Below, piece after piece: positions 59,856-64,000 of a stretch of 64,000 bases of DNA; the stretch's first letter is position 1; each line of letters opens with the position of its first letter. Source of the stretch: Lepturacanthus savala (lineage: Eukaryota; Chordata; Actinopteri; Scombriformes; Trichiuridae); assembly GCA_030544235.1 (NCBI GenBank), contig CM060475.1:5313920-5377919 (forward strand). Direction: 5' to 3'. The translations under genes were made by a program, and so were the position numbers. The notes below the pieces were generated by a model. That model saw only the letters and a list, made by a program, of their open reading frames with translations. It searched no databases and was not told where the DNA came from.

Positions 59856-60062
59856 TACACTACGCATAAAAAGGTTAGGGATATTGAGTGGATTTCATAC
59901 ATTTTGGGAGTAATAAATATTAAATTAATGAAAATGGTATTTTGTCTTATTCATTATTAGTAATATCAAATTGAACTTTTACTTATTTCATTAAAATTCA
60001 GACCAAATAGGAAAACCACTCATGTAAATAACAATATCAATAACTTATGGTGAGTAGTGTGT
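59856..60062 (+). mobile_element. Tc1/mariner-type MITE, TACACTAC termini
   Basis: The left end TACACTACGCATAAAAAGGT continues TAGGGATATT. The right end read backwards is ACACTACTCACCATAAGTTA followed by TTGATATT. These inverted ends match a fish Tc1/mariner family whose ends read ACACTACTCACAAAAAGTTAGGGATATT-like in two halves. About 205 bp remain and there is no transposase. It lies in the prox1 intron. Confidence 0.72.
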
Positions 60063-60540
60063 TAAAATGTGTTTTCTGACTAAATTAAATGGACTAATTC
60101 ATCAAAACCTCTACTGTTATAGAGAGGAATAAATCACCCAGAGAAAAACAAAAGGAAATCTTGAAAATGAAGACAACATTTTGCCTTTTTAAAAGGAGTA
60201 GAGGAGGAATGAGGAATAAATTTGAAGCCACTGGGTAGAGAGAAATATTGTTTTTTTTCTTTCATATATTCCAGTGTCTGTTCATTACACCTCCCAATGC
60301 ATACTGCGATATGAAGCCTACTTTCAGAATCGATCCGTGTGAGTCTAGCGAGAACTCTTCTGAATGAACTCGTATGAAGAGGCAGTGGAAGAGACGAGTG
60401 AATAGATGAATAAGGAGAGAACGGATGACAAAGAGTCTAAAACGGTGGAGAAAGACATGAGAAGTTTAGCCTTTCATGAAGTGGACAGCTTATGAAACCA
60501 GATAGCCCTGAAATGTGAGTGTGTGACCACTCTGTGGCCC

Positions 60541-60716
<176 letters not shown>

Positions 60717-60840
60717 CTCCTTATTTGAGTGTGTGTGTGTGTCAGTCACTCAAAGTGAAAGAGCAGATTTCGGTAGCAGCCATACCCACCCATCAAGCGA
60801 GGTTATCTCTGCTCTTTCAGATCAACACAAATGAGTATCT

Positions 60841-60841
60841 G

Positions 60842-60890
<49 letters not shown>
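60841..60890. repeat. compound (TG)n(AG)n
   Basis: About 32 bases of TG with one TTG, then 18 bases of AG. Confidence 0.97.
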
Positions 60891-61199
60891 ATGTGTGAGG
60901 CGCAGCTGTGCTGTCGTTTTGGTGCTGACAGAGCCAGCGAGGATCCTTGAACTGGAAAGATGAGAACGTCCTCTAGAAGGCTTCATAAAAACCTCTCATT
61001 GTCACAATATTCATACGGGATCATTTTTCCAGTGAAACAACAGTGCGATGATGATCTTATTTGATCTAATTGAAGCTGACATCGAGGCAGCGGGGCTGCA
61101 TCCGCCTCACTTAAAACTTATTGGTGGTTACAGGGCCTGGTAGAAACACCCGTGGTTTCATCTCCATTTATTTCCACCAGAAGGAAATTCTTAAAACTT

Positions 61200-61620
61200 C
61201 AAATCATCAATATAAATGAATCACACCTATTTATCCATAAAGTAAGGAGCAGCTGTGTCTACCTCTCTCAACCTCAGCTTTTTGGATATACCTGTGCATG
61301 GCATGGTGTGGATCTTTCTTTTTTTTGAATGGATATTCATCATTATTATCATTATCATTATTATCAGTTAAAATCCCTGGTGTACTGTAGTGGTGTAGGG
61401 GTAGAGATCTTGCCATACAGAGTGTTTCCCCCACCTCCATTACTTCCTGACTACTGTATAATAATTTTTTACATTTTTAAATCCCATAGACTTATGTTTC
61501 ACAGTGCTATCCTGCAGCAGCACTTTAGTTATGTAAAGCATTTACTTTGGATGTAGTCCCTCATCCCACAATCTACTAAAACCTCCACTTTTCTAGAGGA
61601 ATACTTCCTAAAACATTTAC
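61200..61620 (+). repeat. dispersed repeat R5 inside prox1 intron
   Basis: It shares with the 34.7 kb copy CTAT.TATCCATAAAGTAAGGA, GCATGGCA.GATG-type sequence, CCCATAGACTT (as in 28,130), GTGCTATCCTGCAGCAGCAC and CCACTTTTCTAGAGGAATAC. The middle is deleted and replaced by an (ATT/ATC)n stretch at 61,333-61,372. Confidence 0.65.
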
Positions 61621-62613
61621 TATAAATTGTTAGTAGTAAATTATTATATTACACACACAGATCCAGCTTCTATTCTTCCTCCTGCTAAGATACACTTGTG
61701 TGTTTTTGGTCATGTGTGTGTGTGAGAGTTCATGAGTGTGTGCTTCAAATGTCACAACAGAAACTTTTTAACACAACTCTGAGAAGTTAAGAATGCCACC
61801 ATGCCCAATGCTGCTTGGCAGACTTAACCAACGACTCGTCAATCTGTTCTCAAAAAAAAACAGAGGAAATGTTTCTCTTCCTCTTGGCAGAAGGCAGAAG
61901 CTGACACCTTTTCCCCGTGTGTCCTGGCAAAGAAAATATCTCTCTCTGTCTCTTTTTGTTTTTCCTCTCTTTTTTTTGTTTTGAAGATGAGACTATTCCC
62001 AGTTTCCTTTCCCTTTCTCCACCCTCCCCTTTCTCTCTGCCTTTCCTCATTAGTTGGTGGGCAGAGCTGCAATTAGGACAAAATAGTTTGAGAGACGGAG
62101 GGGGGAGGGGGTAAGGATGGAGAGACAGAGAGGTAAACAAGAAAGAAGAGTTGAAAGATTATGGCTGGAAAGGAGGGGAGGAGGAGATAATTAATGAAGC
62201 TGCTATAATTACTGGAGCCTGTTTACGCCAACTTTTAAAGACAACACAGAAAACTCACTCACCTTTCCTCAGCAATAATCCACAGTGATATTTAAATTGC
62301 TGGACAGGTACTTTGACTAATGACGGAAGAAATTTCATCAAGACAATTCCAAGATGGATATTCTTTAGCCAGGAAAACAAAATGCAAATTATTTAATCTT
62401 ACCCAGGCCAACTGTGACCATCTGATTTGATAAAGAGCTGATTTTTTACAGCAGAAATAAAAACTGTCAGGGCACAAAGATGAGTTGCTGGTGAGGTAAT
62501 AGATGAAGATTGTTGAGGTCTATTCATACCGTATGTGTGTCAGTTACAACCATATTTATTGGTAGGAACCTTTGTTTAGTTCAGTGTGACACAGACATGT
62601 TTTGAAGTGACAC

Positions 62614-62975
62614 CACCAGAGTTACTGGACTGAGCTGAATGTTCCCTACATGCTAAAACTTCAATAAAGTCTGTAACCCAGCAGGTTAAAACAGTAGCAG
62701 AGAGTAGCTTCTTGTTCTGAAGTAACAGACGTCACCTCATTTAGTGCCGGCAGCACTGATGGATGCTACACACACATACAGCGCTGGAGGAGAAATACAA
62801 GTGACATGGATCCAGTGAAGGCACTTTTTTGATTGTAATTTAAAAAATCTGTAAAGAAAAAAAGAGACGTTTTTATTTAATAAAATAGATTTCATCTCCT
62901 TTTCTTCGTCAATAAAAATGTGTGTAGATTTCATCACAATTGGTGGTTAAAGACATTGATTTCATCTCATTTTCA
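62614..62975 (+). repeat. dispersed repeat R6, copy 2 (in prox1 intron)
   Basis: Direct counterpart of 46,826-47,190, lying about 10.6 kb into the prox1 intron. It differs by point changes and small indels such as ACACACACATACAG in place of TTCACTCAGACAG. It is unclassified. Confidence 0.85.
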
Positions 62976-63299
62976 CCATGAAAAAAACATTGTTGAAAAA
63001 TATATTTCATCTAGTCTGTTCTTACACAATTAACACTGCGCTGCTCTCTTAATTGCAATCCAATTATTTCTTCAAAAACCTCCCAATCTCATCCTATCCC
63101 TGTATCCAAGACATGCGGACCATCTTCATCAATCACTCCTACAATCCTACCTTTTTTTAGCACCCTGATAGATAAACTTTGATAGATTTTGTTGCACATT
63201 TTTGGCTTTAAACTCAACACCACCCCTACTGTTTCCTGTGGTATTGCTTCATTTCATTGCTCATCGTAAGCTCTCCAGTTTCATGTCAAAAATACAGAC

Positions 63300-63600
63300 A
63301 AAATGAATGGAAAAAGGCAGAGTTATGGATGGGATTTTGGGAGAGACGTAAAGAGAGTGAGGGGTAAACCAGCAGGAAGTGGAGGAGAAGACGATAGGCG
63401 ATGACAAAGGCAAATGAAAGAGGGATGAGAGGAGAGGAGGATGAGGAGAGGAGGTGACTGTAGAGAACATATCGACAGGGCAGATTCAGCAGGAAGGGGA
63501 GAGGAAGGAGAGGGAGCAAGGAAAGAGTGAAGAGAGGAGGTGCGGAGGGGGGTGATGGGGGACAAACCAAGGTGGAACTGTGATGATGCTAAATTTGGCA
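63300..63600. repeat. polypurine tract
   Basis: GAGGAGAGG, GGAAGGAGAG and GATGAGG words dominate for about 300 bases. The complementary strand is C/T-rich and yields long Ser/Pro/Leu frames that are not genes. A second purine tract is at 63,760-63,830. Confidence 0.85.
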
Positions 63601-63612
63601 AAAGGAGAAGAC

Positions 63613-63615
<3 letters not shown>

Positions 63616-63652
<37 letters not shown>

Positions 63653-63660
63653 GTGTGTGT
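63616..63660. repeat. (TG)n with one CG step
   Basis: About 44 bases of TG, between two purine tracts. Confidence 0.97.
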
Positions 63661-64000
63661 ACGTCGGGAGACTTGCTGAATCGGCTGTGGTTCCAGTTTC
63701 ACGCCTCTGAGTTTGACAGAGAGAGTCCCTAGCCAGTAATGTTCCCTCAGGGCGGACGGACGAAAGGGTGGAAGGAGGGAGGTGAAGGGAGAAAAGGAGG
63801 CAGGCAGGGAAGGGGACAAAGATAGGGAAGAACATTAATACGTCCCATCATCTCATCACACTGACGTCCTTATCAGCATCTCCCCAAATATCATCTGTGG
63901 GGATTAGCCAGTTATCATTTTTCAAAGCATTATATTGATTATAATCTGTTTTCCATTCATCTCATCTCTGGGTGACAGGGAGCATTATGGGAGTTTTTAG

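Noticed and set aside
63323..63835. 170-codon minus-strand frame
   Set aside because: Ser/Pro/Leu-rich translation of C/T tracts plus a CA repeat; it lies within the prox1 intron.

Overview
This is eukaryotic, vertebrate nuclear DNA, and almost certainly from a ray-finned (teleost, probably percomorph) fish. The evidence is AT-rich non-coding sequence, more than 25 CA/TG microsatellite tracts (the longest about 172 bp), several hAT-type and Tc1/mariner-type miniature elements of the kind that fill teleost genomes, a decayed non-LTR retrotransposon, and one unmistakable vertebrate developmental gene exon. There are no bacterial operons, CRISPR arrays or phage genes.

The one confident protein-coding feature is the last coding exon of a prospero-homeobox gene, prox1 (the a/b paralogue is not settled), on the minus strand at 51,850-52,035. 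It encodes the final 61 residues of the Prospero domain, with a clean phase-0 splice acceptor and a TGA stop. Lower coordinates are therefore the 3' UTR and the downstream flank of prox1. Coordinates above 52,035 are its last intron, which runs off the right edge (at least 11.9 kb) because no upstream prox1 exon was found.

Layout: 1-16 kb is intergenic DNA with dispersed repeats, three clear or probable hAT-like MITEs, a dead Tc1 transposase fragment containing an inverted duplication, and a pair of ~450 bp direct repeats. 16-30 kb is gene-free with a 730 bp hAT-like element (perfect 8-bp target duplication), a 148 bp TG tract and some stretches that look like conserved non-coding DNA. 30-36 kb carries a broken LINE reverse transcriptase, copies of one abundant dispersed repeat, and an unidentified charged ORF. 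37 kb and 44.2 kb hold local CpG/GC-rich islets. 40.3-40.7 kb is a 48-bp minisatellite into which a hAT MITE inserted. 43-49 kb is rich in microsatellites and repeats. 49.7-50.2 kb is a palindromic array with inverted ends. 51.3-52.0 kb is the prox1 3' end. 52-64 kb is the prox1 intron, full of long TG/CA tracts and repeat copies shared with the intergenic side.

Most long open frames in this window are translations of CA/TG repeats or of purine/pyrimidine tracts and are not genes. I did not find a novel multi-gene system. The most useful leads are the prox1 3' end with its flanking candidate regulatory stretches, the nested transposon events with readable target-site duplications, the inverted duplication inside the Tc1 relic, and a possible hammerhead-like motif in one dispersed repeat.
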